DNA from: Aquipuribacter sp. SD81
Lineage (GTDB): Bacteria; Actinomycetota; Actinomycetes; Actinomycetales; JBBAYJ01
Reading direction: 5' to 3'
Length of the DNA stretch: 64,000 nucleotides
Assembly (NCBI RefSeq): GCF_037153975.1
Contig: NZ_JBBAYJ010000009.1
Span: forward strand, 1-64,000
A program made the translations under genes and the position numbers. Each line of letters begins with the position of its first letter. The stretch's first letter is position 1. This document shows, piece after piece, positions 34,420 to 42,754 of the stretch. Under the pieces are notes generated by a model. That model saw only the letters and a program-made list of their open reading frames with translations. It did not search any database and had not been told where the DNA came from.

Positions 34420-36281
34420 GCGTGCTGTGGTCCGAGCCGCACCACGACGGCTCACCGGTCCACGGGCCGCGGCTCGCGGCCGCGGCGCTCGGCGACGAGG
34501 TCGACGTGCTGCTCCGCGTGCCGCACGGCGGCACCCGCACCTCGCCGGTGCGATCGGTCCACGTGCGCCAGGTGCACGACGGCGAGCCGGCCTACGTGGG
34601 CGCCCGCGTGGTCCGCACCGACGACCACGACGTGTGGTTCAGCGCCCGCATCACGGTCCACAACCGGCTCGCGCGCTACCGGTGGCTGCTGGAGGACGAG
34701 CCGACCGGCCCGCGGGCCACGGGCACCGGCTACCGGTGGGTGAACGCGGCCGGCGTGCACGGCCACGACGTCACCGACGCGTCGGACTTCGTGGTGAGCA
34801 CGTACCCGACCGCGCCCGACTGGGCCGTCGACGGCGTCATGTACCAGGTGTTCCCCGACCGCTTCGCGCGCTCCGGCGCCGACCACGGGCCGCTGCCGGA
34901 CTGGGCCGTCGCCGCGGACTGGGACACCACCCCGGTCGAGCACACCGGACCGGACACGCCCCGCCAGCTGTACGGCGGCGACCTCGCCGGCATCGAGCAG
35001 CACCTCGACCACCTCCTCGACCTCGGCGTCGACGTGCTGTACCTGACCCCGTTCTTCCCGGCCGAGAGCAACCACCGCTACAACGCGTCGTCCTTCGACG
35101 AGGTCGACCCGCTGCTCGGCGGCGACCCCGCGCTGTCGACGCTCGTCGCGGCCGCGCACGCCGCCGGCATCCGGGTCATGGGCGACCTCACGACCAACCA
35201 CACCGGCGACACGCACGACTGGTTCCTGGCCGCGCAGGCCGACCCGGACTGCGAGGAGGCCGGCTACTACTACTTCCACGCCCACCCGGACCGCTACGAG
35301 GCGTGGTTCGGCATCCCGTCGCTGCCCAAGCTCAACTACCGCTCCGAGGCGCTGCGGCGGCGCATCGTCGAGGGGCCGACGAGCGTTGCCGCGCGCTGGC
35401 TCGAGGGGCCCGACGGCCTCGACGGCTGGCGCATCGACGTCGCCAACATGACGGGACGCAACCGGGACGACGACCACAACCACGACGTCGCGCGCCTCGT
35501 GCGGCGGACCATGGACGCCGTCAAGCCGGGGTCGTTCCTGCTGGCGGAGCACTTCCACGACACCTCCGACGACGTGACGACGGGCGCCGGCGGCTGGGAC
35601 GCCGTCATGAACTACGCGGCGTTCACCCGGCCGGTGTGGGAGTGGCTCGCCGAGCCCGGCAGCCGCTTCGGCTTCCTCGGCATGCCGGTGCGCGTGCCCC
35701 GCAAGCCGACCCGGGACGTGGTCGCCGCGATGCGGCTGTTCGCCGCCGCCGTGCCGTGGCAGCAGACGCTGCAGAACGTCAACATGCTCGGCTCCCACGA
35801 CACCCCGCGCGCCCGCAGCGTCGTCGGCTCGGACGAGGCTCTCGTCGCCGCGCTCGCGGTCCTCGTCGGCTACCCCGGCGTGCCGATGGTCTTCGCGGGC
35901 GACGAGCTCGGCCTCACCGGCGAGGACGGCGAGCACGCCCGCACGCCGATGCCGTGGTCGGACGCCAGCCGCTTCGGGACGCCCCTGCACCGCGCCTACC
36001 GCGAGCTGCTGCGGCTGCGGCACGGCAGCGAGACGCTGCGACGCGGGGGGCTGCGCTGGCTGTGCGCGGGCGAGGACGACATGGCGTGGCTGCGCGAGAC
36101 GCCCGAGGAGCGCGTCGCGGTCGTCGTCGCACGCGACGCGAGCACCGTCGACCTGCCGGTGTCGCTGCTCGGCGAGCCCGACGTGCTGTGGGCCTCGTCC
36201 GGCGCGTCGGTCGAGGCGGGCTCGCGGGTCGTGCAGGTCGCGCTGCCGGCGGCCGGGGCGGTGCTCCTGCGCTGCGGCTGA
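34416..36281 (+). CDS. Cytosolic GH13 alpha-amylase / cyclomaltodextrinase-like enzyme
   Basis: 621 residues, no signal peptide. An N-terminal beta-sandwich (about residues 1-125) precedes the catalytic barrel, the layout of neopullulanase and cyclomaltodextrinase (GH13_20) enzymes. GH13 regions: VMGDLTTNHTGD, GWRIDVANMTG (nucleophile Asp), FLLAEHFHD (acid/base Glu), and LGSHDTPR (third Asp). It would break imported maltodextrins. The GTG at 34416 overlaps the malG stop by 4 bases, so it is the last gene of the mal operon. Confidence 0.92.
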   Translation: MSVLWSEPHHDGSPVHGPRLAAAALGDEVDVLLRVPHGGTRTSPVRSVHVRQVHDGEPAYVGARVVRTDDHDVWFSARITVHNRLARYRWLLEDEPTGPRATGTGYRWVNAAGVHGHDVTDASDFVVSTYPTAPDWAVDGVMYQVFPDRFARSGADHGPLPDWAVAADWDTTPVEHTGPDTPRQLYGGDLAGIEQHLDHLLDLGVDVLYLTPFFPAESNHRYNASSFDEVDPLLGGDPALSTLVAAAHAAGIRVMGDLTTNHTGDTHDWFLAAQADPDCEEAGYYYFHAHPDRYEAWFGIPSLPKLNYRSEALRRRIVEGPTSVAARWLEGPDGLDGWRIDVANMTGRNRDDDHNHDVARLVRRTMDAVKPGSFLLAEHFHDTSDDVTTGAGGWDAVMNYAAFTRPVWEWLAEPGSRFGFLGMPVRVPRKPTRDVVAAMRLFAAAVPWQQTLQNVNMLGSHDTPRARSVVGSDEALVAALAVLVGYPGVPMVFAGDELGLTGEDGEHARTPMPWSDASRFGTPLHRAYRELLRLRHGSETLRRGGLRWLCAGEDDMAWLRETPEERVAVVVARDASTVDLPVSLLGEPDVLWASSGASVEAGSRVVQVALPAAGAVLLRCG

Positions 36282-36347
36282 GGGACCGCGCGACCGGGAC
36301 CGCCGGACGGCACCACCCGGGTGGGGGAACGGGCGCGTCACCCGGCT

Positions 36348-36366
36348 GCGTCCTGCAGCGGGACGC
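36348..36366 (+). terminator. Weak hairpin after the mal operon
   Basis: GCGTCC and GGACGC with a 7-base loop lie 67 bases after the amylase stop. Further upstream CCACCCGGGTGG (36313-36324) is a perfect palindrome. Either may end the mal transcript; support is only the pairing and position. Confidence 0.3.
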
Positions 36367-36414
36367 GGCGCGCGCCGAGGACCAGGGCGTCCCGTCCTCG
36401 ACGAATGGTCCGAG

Positions 36415-38133
36415 ATGTCGCGCCTGCACCGTCCCGCCCCGTCCACCCCCCGCACCTGCGACCCCAACGTCCGGGCCGGCCGCGAGCTGCCGGTCGCCCT
36501 GCTGCTCGTCCTGGCCCCGCTCGTGCTCAGCCTGCTCCTCGGCACGCTGCCGGCCACCGCCGCGACCACGCCCACCGGGACCGTCGCCCACGGTTTCGAG
36601 ACGGGTCGGGAGGGCTGGTCCGGCGACGGCGCCGCCCACAGCGCGACGGTCGCGGCCGCCGGCACGGGGTCGCTGCGGCTCGGGCGCACGTTCACGGGCG
36701 GCTGGGGCGGGCTGCGGGCCGACGACGGGCGGGGCGCCCTGCGGGACGTCCGCGCAGGCGGGGCCACCCTCACGGCCCGCGTGCTCCTGCCGGCCGGCGC
36801 CCCCGGCGCGTGGCGCGCACGGCTGGAGGTCCAGGACCCGGCCTGGCGCTACGTCGCCGGACCGAAGGTCCGCCTGACCGCCGGGACGTGGGTCCCCGTG
36901 ACGTTCACCGTCCCGGACGCGCTCGCGGCGGGCATGCGCGCCGTGGCCGTCCAGGTCGACTCCGATGCGGCGACGGGCGCCGTCGTCGTCCACGTCGACG
37001 AGGTGCGCCAGCAGGCGCCCACCGCGGCGCCCACCACGGCGCCCACCACGGCGCCCACCACGGCGCCCACCACGGCGCCCACCACGGGCGCCCCGCGCGG
37101 CCTTCGGGCCGTCGGCAGCCGCGTGGTCGACGAGACCGGCCGCACCGTCCGCCTGCTCGGGGTCAGCACCGCCGGCACCGAGTACGCCTGCGCCCAGGGG
37201 TGGGGGTTCTTCGACGGTCCGGACCCGGAGCGCCCGAGCAGCGTCCCGCTCGCCGGGGCGCGGGCGTGGGGGGCGACCGCCGTTCGCGTGCCGCTCAACG
37301 AGCACTGCTGGCTCGACGTCGACTCCGGCATCCCCGCCTCCCGGCGCGGCAGCGAGTACCGCGCCGCCGTCACCGCGCAGGTGGCCGCCGTCAACGCCCG
37401 GGGCATGGTCGCGGTGCTCGACCTGCACTGGCACGCCCCCGGCACCCGACGCACCGACAACAACCCCATGCCGAACCGCGACCACTCCCCGGCCTTCTGG
37501 GCGTCGGTCGCCTCCCACTTCCGCGACAACCCGTCCGTCGTGTTCGAGCTCGTCAACGAGCCGCACCCCGACGGTGGCAGCACGAGCGCCGAGGCGTGGC
37601 GCTGCTGGCGCGACGGCGGCACGTGCGCCCGCACGACCGACCACGCCACGGGCGCCCCGTACCAGGCGGCCGGGGTGCAGGAGCTCCTCGACGCCGTGCG
37701 CTCCACCGGGGCGCGCCAGCTCGTGCTCGTCGGCGGCGTGCAGTGGAGCAACCGGCTCGACGGCTGGCTCGCGCACCGCCCGCACGACCCGGCCGCCAAC
37801 CTCGGGGCGGCCTGGCACGCGTACGACTTCAACGCGTGCCGCACCGCGGAGTGCTTCGCCGCGGAGGTCGCGCCCGTCGCCGCCCGGTACCCGCTCATGG
37901 CGACTGAGGTCGGGCCCGACCAGGCCTGCCTCGGCTGCCCGCCGTCGCCCACGGGCTTCTCCGAGCGCACGCTCGACCTCCTCGACGGCGCCGGTGCCGG
38001 CTGGACGGCGTGGACGTGGAACCTGTGGCCCGGCGACGCCCACGTGCTCGTGCAGGACTGGGCGGGCACGCGGCCGACACCCTGGGGAGAGCAGGTGCGG
38101 GCGAGGCTGCAGCGCGCGGCGGCGGCCGGGTAG
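36415..38133 (+). CDS. Secreted GH5 glycoside hydrolase (cellulase-like) with N-terminal binding module
   Basis: 572 residues. A signal peptide (hydrophobic about residues 27-47, ending near TAAT) is followed by a beta-sandwich carbohydrate-binding-like module (about 50-200, HGFETGREGWSGDGA). A PTTA repeat linker (about 202-224) leads to a GH5 domain. Catalytic residues: acid/base Glu in VFELVNEPHP and nucleophile Glu in PLMATEVGPD. LDLHWHAPG and the AWHAYDFNAC segment fit GH5 cellulases. It may act on beta-1,4-glucans outside the cell or on the polymer made by the next operon. ACGAAT lies 8 bases before the ATG. Confidence 0.88.
   Translation: MSRLHRPAPSTPRTCDPNVRAGRELPVALLLVLAPLVLSLLLGTLPATAATTPTGTVAHGFETGREGWSGDGAAHSATVAAAGTGSLRLGRTFTGGWGGLRADDGRGALRDVRAGGATLTARVLLPAGAPGAWRARLEVQDPAWRYVAGPKVRLTAGTWVPVTFTVPDALAAGMRAVAVQVDSDAATGAVVVHVDEVRQQAPTAAPTTAPTTAPTTAPTTAPTTGAPRGLRAVGSRVVDETGRTVRLLGVSTAGTEYACAQGWGFFDGPDPERPSSVPLAGARAWGATAVRVPLNEHCWLDVDSGIPASRRGSEYRAAVTAQVAAVNARGMVAVLDLHWHAPGTRRTDNNPMPNRDHSPAFWASVASHFRDNPSVVFELVNEPHPDGGSTSAEAWRCWRDGGTCARTTDHATGAPYQAAGVQELLDAVRSTGARQLVLVGGVQWSNRLDGWLAHRPHDPAANLGAAWHAYDFNACRTAECFAAEVAPVAARYPLMATEVGPDQACLGCPPSPTGFSERTLDLLDGAGAGWTAWTWNLWPGDAHVLVQDWAGTRPTPWGEQVRARLQRAAAAG
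37015..37086 (+). repeat. Six 12-base tandem repeats coding the GH5 linker
   Basis: The unit GCGCCCACCACG occurs six times; the first copy differs by one base (GCG for ACG). It encodes a Pro-Thr linker. Unit length is a multiple of three, so copy number can change without a frameshift. Confidence 0.95.
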
Positions 38134-38157
38134 GACCCCGGATCCGTCACCCCGGGT

Positions 38158-38255
38158 TAGGGTCGAGGAGCAGGGGGTAGTACCCCGTGACGCCGAGTTG
38201 CCATCCCGGGACGGGGTCCCCCAGGGTGGAGCGCGGCCTGCACGTCCGGCGACTC
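38158..38255 (+). promoter_or_regulatory. Putative promoter and structured leader of the glycosyltransferase operon
   Basis: TAGGGT (38158-38163) can be a -10 hexamer. Just downstream, GGGGTA-G-TACCCC (38174-38186) is a perfect hairpin or palindrome. Next, GAGTTG (38195-38200) pairs with CGACTC (38250-38255), enclosing CCATCC with GGGTGG (38201-38206 and 38224-38229) and GGGAC with GTCCC (38208-38212 and 38216-38220). The nested pairing suggests a folded RNA leader. No Rfam family was recognised with confidence. Confidence 0.4.
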
Positions 38256-38301
38256 ACCTGCCCCGCCGGCACGCTGCCCGACCGAACGCCCACCCCCAGG
38301 T

Positions 38302-39690
38302 GTGTCCCTCGACGTCGAGATCACCACTGCTGATCCCGCACGGAGCGACCCCTTGATCGTCTCGACCCTGCTCGTCCTCGTCGCGCTCGCCCTCACCGCC
38401 GTCGCCGTCACCACGCTGTGGTGGCAGATGCACGCGTGGTGGCTGCCCGGGCACGACGACCGCGCCCGCTACCCCGCGGCCCAGGACTCCTACCTCGACC
38501 TCACGTCGGACCCGCCCGCCCGGCGACCGGTGGTCCGGCACTCCTTCTCGCTGGTCATGCCGTGCCGCGAGGAGGAGGAGCCCGTCATGCGCGCGACGCT
38601 CGACGCGCTGCTCGCCCAGTCGCACCCGCACGTCGAGGTCATCATCTCCGTGGGGCACGACGACGACGCGACGGTCGAGACCGCGCACCGGCTCGCCGCG
38701 GGCGACGACCGGGTCCGCGTCTCGGTGAACCACGACCCCGTCGGGACCAAGAACAAGCCGAAGCAGCTGAACGACGCGCTGCTCATGTGCCGCAACGAGG
38801 TCGTCGGCATCTTCGACGCCGAGTCGCTCGCCGCGCCCGACCTGCTCCTCAACGTCGACCGCGTCCTCACCGAGCGCCACGCGGACGTCGTGCAGGGCGC
38901 CGTCCACCTCATGAACTACCGCGACTCGTGGTTCAGCCTGCGCAACTGCATGGAGTACCGGATCTGGTTCCGCAGCCGGCTGCACGGGCACGCGCTGTCC
39001 GGCTTCATCCCCCTCGGCGGCAACACCGTCTTCGTCCGCCGCGAGCTCCTGCTCGAGGTCGGCGGCTGGGACGGTGAGTGCCTCGCGGAGGACTGCGACC
39101 TCGGGGTGCGGCTGTCCACCCGCGGCCGCCGGATCGAGGTCGCCTACGACCCCACGCTCGTCACGCGCGAGGAGACCCCGGAGCGCATCCCGCAGCTGGT
39201 CAAGCAGCGCACCCGCTGGGCGCTCGGCTTCATGCAGGTGCTCGCGAAGGGCGAGTGGAAGCAGCTGCCGACCCGCTCGCGGCGCCTGCACGCGTGGTGG
39301 ACGCTCGTGCAGCAGCACGCGGTCGCCTTCGCCGGCATCGTCCTGCCGCTCGCCGTCCTCACGGCCTTCCTCGTCGAGGTGCCGCCGCTCGTCGTGCTCG
39401 TCACGCTGCTCCCGCTCGTGCCGACGCTCGCGATGCTCGCCTTCGAGGTCCTCATCCTGCGCGAGTGGGACGAGGAGATGGCGCTGGGCGTCCGGTGGCG
39501 CGACTACGTCCGCCTCGTGGTCTCGATGCCCTTCTACCAGGTGCTGCTCGGGGTCGCGGTGCTGCGCGCCCTCGTCAAGTACGTGACGGGCGACTTCGCG
39601 TGGGAGAAGACCGCGCACGTCGGGTCCCACCTCACGCCGCACGCCGTCGACGACGGCACGGCCCGCGACCGGGTGGAGGTGGCCGCGTGA
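38302..39690 (+). CDS. Processive membrane glycosyltransferase (GT2, cellulose-synthase-like)
   Basis: 462 residues. One N-terminal transmembrane segment (about residues 20-45) precedes the GT2 domain, and about three follow it (about 335-440). Catalytic motifs: SVGHDDDATV, GIFDAESLA, CLAEDCDLG (the TED-type base), and KQRTRWALGF (Q-x-x-RW), the hallmark of processive synthases such as cellulose or hyaluronan synthase. No BcsB, PilZ or other synthase partner is seen. Sugar and linkage are unknown. The GTG at 38302 lacks a clear ribosome binding site; the first conserved part begins about residue 75. Confidence 0.88.
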   Translation: MSLDVEITTADPARSDPLIVSTLLVLVALALTAVAVTTLWWQMHAWWLPGHDDRARYPAAQDSYLDLTSDPPARRPVVRHSFSLVMPCREEEEPVMRATLDALLAQSHPHVEVIISVGHDDDATVETAHRLAAGDDRVRVSVNHDPVGTKNKPKQLNDALLMCRNEVVGIFDAESLAAPDLLLNVDRVLTERHADVVQGAVHLMNYRDSWFSLRNCMEYRIWFRSRLHGHALSGFIPLGGNTVFVRRELLLEVGGWDGECLAEDCDLGVRLSTRGRRIEVAYDPTLVTREETPERIPQLVKQRTRWALGFMQVLAKGEWKQLPTRSRRLHAWWTLVQQHAVAFAGIVLPLAVLTAFLVEVPPLVVLVTLLPLVPTLAMLAFEVLILREWDEEMALGVRWRDYVRLVVSMPFYQVLLGVAVLRALVKYVTGDFAWEKTAHVGSHLTPHAVDDGTARDRVEVAA

Positions 39691-41558
39691 GCGCCCCCAC
39701 CCTGGAGCGGGCCCCGGCGCCGACCGCGCCGCTGCTGCCCGCCGACCCGTTCCCGCGCCGCGGGCGCAGGCCGGGACCGGCCGTCCGCGCCGCCGGGGCC
39801 GCCCGTCACGCCCGCGCCGGCCGCACGTGGCTGTCGGAGGCCGGGCCCGGTGCGGTCCGTGTCGTCGTCGCGCTCGCGCTGGCGGTCGTCGGGCTGGCCC
39901 ACTCGGTCAACCTCGCCGGCTGGCCCCGCTTCTCCGACGACGAGGGCACGTACTTCTCCCAGGCGTGGGCCCTGCAGGAGCTCGGCACGCTCGCGCCCTA
40001 CACGTACTGGTACGACCACCCGCCCGTCGGCTGGCTGCAGCTGGCCGGGCTCACGTGGCTGCCGGACCTGCTGCTGGACGGCGGACCCGCCCTGCTCGCC
40101 GGGCGGGCCGTCATGGTCGGCTACGTCGTCGTCTCCACGCTGCTGCTCCTGCTGCTCGCGCGCCGGGTCGGCATGTCGCGCGGCTGGGCGCTCACGACCG
40201 CCCTCGTGTGGGCGCTCAACCCGCTCACGCTGTTCTGGGGCCGGCAGGTCCTCCTCGACAACGTCGCGATGCCGTGGCTGCTCGGGGCCTTCGTCCTCGC
40301 GCTCAACCGGCGCCGGCACCTCGGGCTGCACATGCTCGCCGGGCTCGCCTTCGGCGTGGCGGTGCTCACCAAGGAGACCGTCCTCGTCCTGGCCCCCGCC
40401 CTCCTCCTGGCGGTCTGGCAGGCGTCCTACCCCCGCACGCGGCGCTTCGCCGTGGTCGGGCTGTCGGTGCTGACGGCGCTCACCGGGGCGCTCTACCTCA
40501 CGTACGCCGCCATCCGCAGCGAGCTCCTGCCGAGCAGCGAGCGGGTGTCGGTGTGGGCGGCCGTGGAGTTCCAGCTGTCCTCGCGGGAGGGCTCCGGCTC
40601 GATCCTCGACCCCTCGGGGGCGGACGGGGGCGCCTACGGGACGGTCATGGGCTGGCTCGACCAGGACCCGTACCTGCTGCTGCTCGGCATCGTGCTCGCG
40701 CTGCCGGCCCTGCTCGTGCGCCGCCTGCGGCCCGCGGCGCTCGCCGTCCTCATCGCGACCGTCGTCGCGCTGCGCCCGGGCGGCTACCTGCCCGCCATGT
40801 ACGTGATCGCGGTGCTGCCCTTCTGCGCGCTCGTGCTCGTCGGCCTCGTCGACGTCCTGTGGCAGCGCCTGCGGACCGGCCGGCAGGGGTGGGCGCTCGT
40901 CCCGTCGTACCTGCTCGTCGTCACCGTCGCGCTCGTCGCGTGGCAGCCGGTGAGCGACGCGCGCGAGCGGTACCGGGTGGCGTACGCCGCCGACGCCAAC
41001 GCCGTCCACGCCCGCGCCCTCGAGGCCGTCGAGGCGGAGGTGCCGGCCGACGCGGTCGTCGTCGTCGACAACACGTTCTGGAACGACCTCGTCGACGCCG
41101 GCCGCGACCGCGAGGACGTCGTGTGGTTCTACAAGGTCGACTCCGACCCCGCGGTCGCCGAGGAGGTCGTGCCGACGTACGAGAGCATCGACTACCTCGT
41201 GTGGTCCCGGGACTCCATGGGCGACATGGCCCCGGTGGTGAAGGAGGCCTACGACAACAGCGAGGTCGTGTGGGCCGGCGGGCAGGGCGTGCGCCGCGTC
41301 GAGCTGCGCGACGTCCTCACGCAGGCCGAGATCGCCGACCGTGAGGCCCGCGAGGCCTCCCGGGTGCGGCAGGAGCTCGCGCTCGAGCGGCGTGCCCTCG
41401 AGCTGCGGCTCGCCGCCCCCAGCCCCTTCGCCGGCCTGACGAACGGCCAGGTCGACGCCATCCGGGCCGAGTCGGCCGACTACACCCCGGCCCAGCTCGC
41501 CGACCGCTACGGCACCACGACCGACGTCGTCACCGACGTGCTGGAGGACGCCCCGTGA
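39687..41558 (+). CDS. Membrane glycosyltransferase, GT39/ArnT-like
   Basis: 623 residues. About eleven transmembrane segments cover residues 50-430, with the first loop motif RFSDDEGTYFSQAWALQ, where the acidic pair is the catalytic hallmark of lipid-linked sugar transferases. YWYDHPPVGWLQLAG follows. A soluble C-terminal domain (about 430-623) ends in a helical, charged tail. Such enzymes use polyprenyl-phosphate sugars, which the next gene may supply. The GTG at 39687 overlaps the previous stop by 4 bases. Confidence 0.88.
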   Translation: MSAPTLERAPAPTAPLLPADPFPRRGRRPGPAVRAAGAARHARAGRTWLSEAGPGAVRVVVALALAVVGLAHSVNLAGWPRFSDDEGTYFSQAWALQELGTLAPYTYWYDHPPVGWLQLAGLTWLPDLLLDGGPALLAGRAVMVGYVVVSTLLLLLLARRVGMSRGWALTTALVWALNPLTLFWGRQVLLDNVAMPWLLGAFVLALNRRRHLGLHMLAGLAFGVAVLTKETVLVLAPALLLAVWQASYPRTRRFAVVGLSVLTALTGALYLTYAAIRSELLPSSERVSVWAAVEFQLSSREGSGSILDPSGADGGAYGTVMGWLDQDPYLLLLGIVLALPALLVRRLRPAALAVLIATVVALRPGGYLPAMYVIAVLPFCALVLVGLVDVLWQRLRTGRQGWALVPSYLLVVTVALVAWQPVSDARERYRVAYAADANAVHARALEAVEAEVPADAVVVVDNTFWNDLVDAGRDREDVVWFYKVDSDPAVAEEVVPTYESIDYLVWSRDSMGDMAPVVKEAYDNSEVVWAGGQGVRRVELRDVLTQAEIADREAREASRVRQELALERRALELRLAAPSPFAGLTNGQVDAIRAESADYTPAQLADRYGTTTDVVTDVLEDAP

Positions 41559-42754
41559 GCGCACCCGCCCCCGACCTGACCGTCCTGGTCCCCACGTACA
41601 ACGAGGGGGGCAACGTCGAGGCCCTCGTCCGACGCCTCTCCGCCGCCGTCGAGCGCCCCGGGACGGCCGAGGTGCTCTTCGTCGACGACTCCACCGACGA
41701 CACCCCCGACCGGGTCCGCGAGGTGGCCCGGCAGGGCCACCCGCTGCGGGTGCGGCTGCTGCACCGTCCTGCCGGGGAGCGGGTCGGCGGGCTCGCCGGG
41801 GCCGTCACCGCCGGGCTGCGCGACAGCCGGGCCGACTTCGTCGTCGTCATGGACGGCGACCTGCAGCACCCGCCGGAGCTCGTCCCCACGCTGCGGCGCG
41901 CGGCCGAGGACGCCGACCTCGTCGTCGCCAGCCGCTACACCGGCGACGGCGACGCGGGCGGCCTCGCCGGCTCGTGGCGGCGCAGCGTCTCCGGGGTGAG
42001 CACGCTGCTGGCGCGGGCCTGCTTCCCCACCCGCGTCGGCCGGGTGTGCACCGACCCCATGACGGGCTTCTTCTGCCTGCGGCGGGACGCGGTCGACCTC
42101 GACCGGCTGCGCCCGCGCGGGTTCAAGATCCTGCTCGAGGTCCTCGCCCGTCACGACCTGCGGGTGCTCGAGCTGCCCTTCGCCTTCGGCACCCGCCACG
42201 ACGGGGAGAGCAAGGCCTCGTGGCGCAACGGGCTGCACTTCCTCCACCAGCTCGCGAGCCTGCGCATGGGGCGCATGAGCCGGTTCGCGCTCGTCGGCGC
42301 CCTCGGCGCGCTCGTCAACCTCGCCGTCATGTGGGGCCTCGTGGCGCTCGCCACGCCGTACGTGGTGGCGGCCGTGGTGGCGGCGGAGGTGAGCATCCTG
42401 CACAACTTCCTGCTGTCGGAGCGGTTCGTGTTCCGCGACCTGCGCGACGGCGTGCACCCGTGGTGGTCCCGGGCGCTGCAGTTCCTCGCCTTCAACAACG
42501 TGGAGACGGCCCTGCGGCTGCCGGTCCTCGTCGCCCTCGTCTCGTTCACGGCCCTGCACCCGGTCCTCGCCCAGGCGGTGACCATCGCCGTCGCCTTCGT
42601 CCTGCGGTTCCTGTTCGTGTCCCGCGTCGTGTACCGCGGCCGTGCGCCGCGGACCGTGCCGGTCGTGCCGGACGGGGTCGCCCCGGACCCCGTCGCCTCC
42701 GGTGCGGTGGCGTCGGGCGCCGGGCGCTCGCGTGGTGTCCCCGGCGAGCGCTGA
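41555..42754 (+). CDS. GT2 polyprenyl-phosphate sugar synthase fused to GtrA domain
   Basis: 399 residues. The N-terminal GT2 domain (about 1-235) matches dolichol-phosphate mannosyltransferase types: LVPTYNEGGNVEALV, FVDDSTDDTPD, VMDGDLQHPPE, then FKILLEVLARH. A GtrA domain of four transmembrane segments follows (about 240-365, FALVGALGALVNLAVMWGL). Together they would make and flip a polyprenyl-linked sugar for the GT39-like enzyme encoded just upstream. The GTG overlaps the previous stop by 4 bases. Confidence 0.93.
   Translation: MSAPAPDLTVLVPTYNEGGNVEALVRRLSAAVERPGTAEVLFVDDSTDDTPDRVREVARQGHPLRVRLLHRPAGERVGGLAGAVTAGLRDSRADFVVVMDGDLQHPPELVPTLRRAAEDADLVVASRYTGDGDAGGLAGSWRRSVSGVSTLLARACFPTRVGRVCTDPMTGFFCLRRDAVDLDRLRPRGFKILLEVLARHDLRVLELPFAFGTRHDGESKASWRNGLHFLHQLASLRMGRMSRFALVGALGALVNLAVMWGLVALATPYVVAAVVAAEVSILHNFLLSERFVFRDLRDGVHPWWSRALQFLAFNNVETALRLPVLVALVSFTALHPVLAQAVTIAVAFVLRFLFVSRVVYRGRAPRTVPVVPDGVAPDPVASGAVASGAGRSRGVPGER

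Noticed and set aside
37015-37086. Tandem repeats as a possible CRISPR or origin iteron
   Set aside because: Unit is 12 bases with no spacers and codes a Pro-Thr linker in frame.
38190-38255. c-di-GMP-I riboswitch before the glycosyltransferase operon
   Set aside because: The conserved GEMM core segments (for example AGGGCAAACC and GGGTTGCCG) are not found; only generic nested helices are visible.
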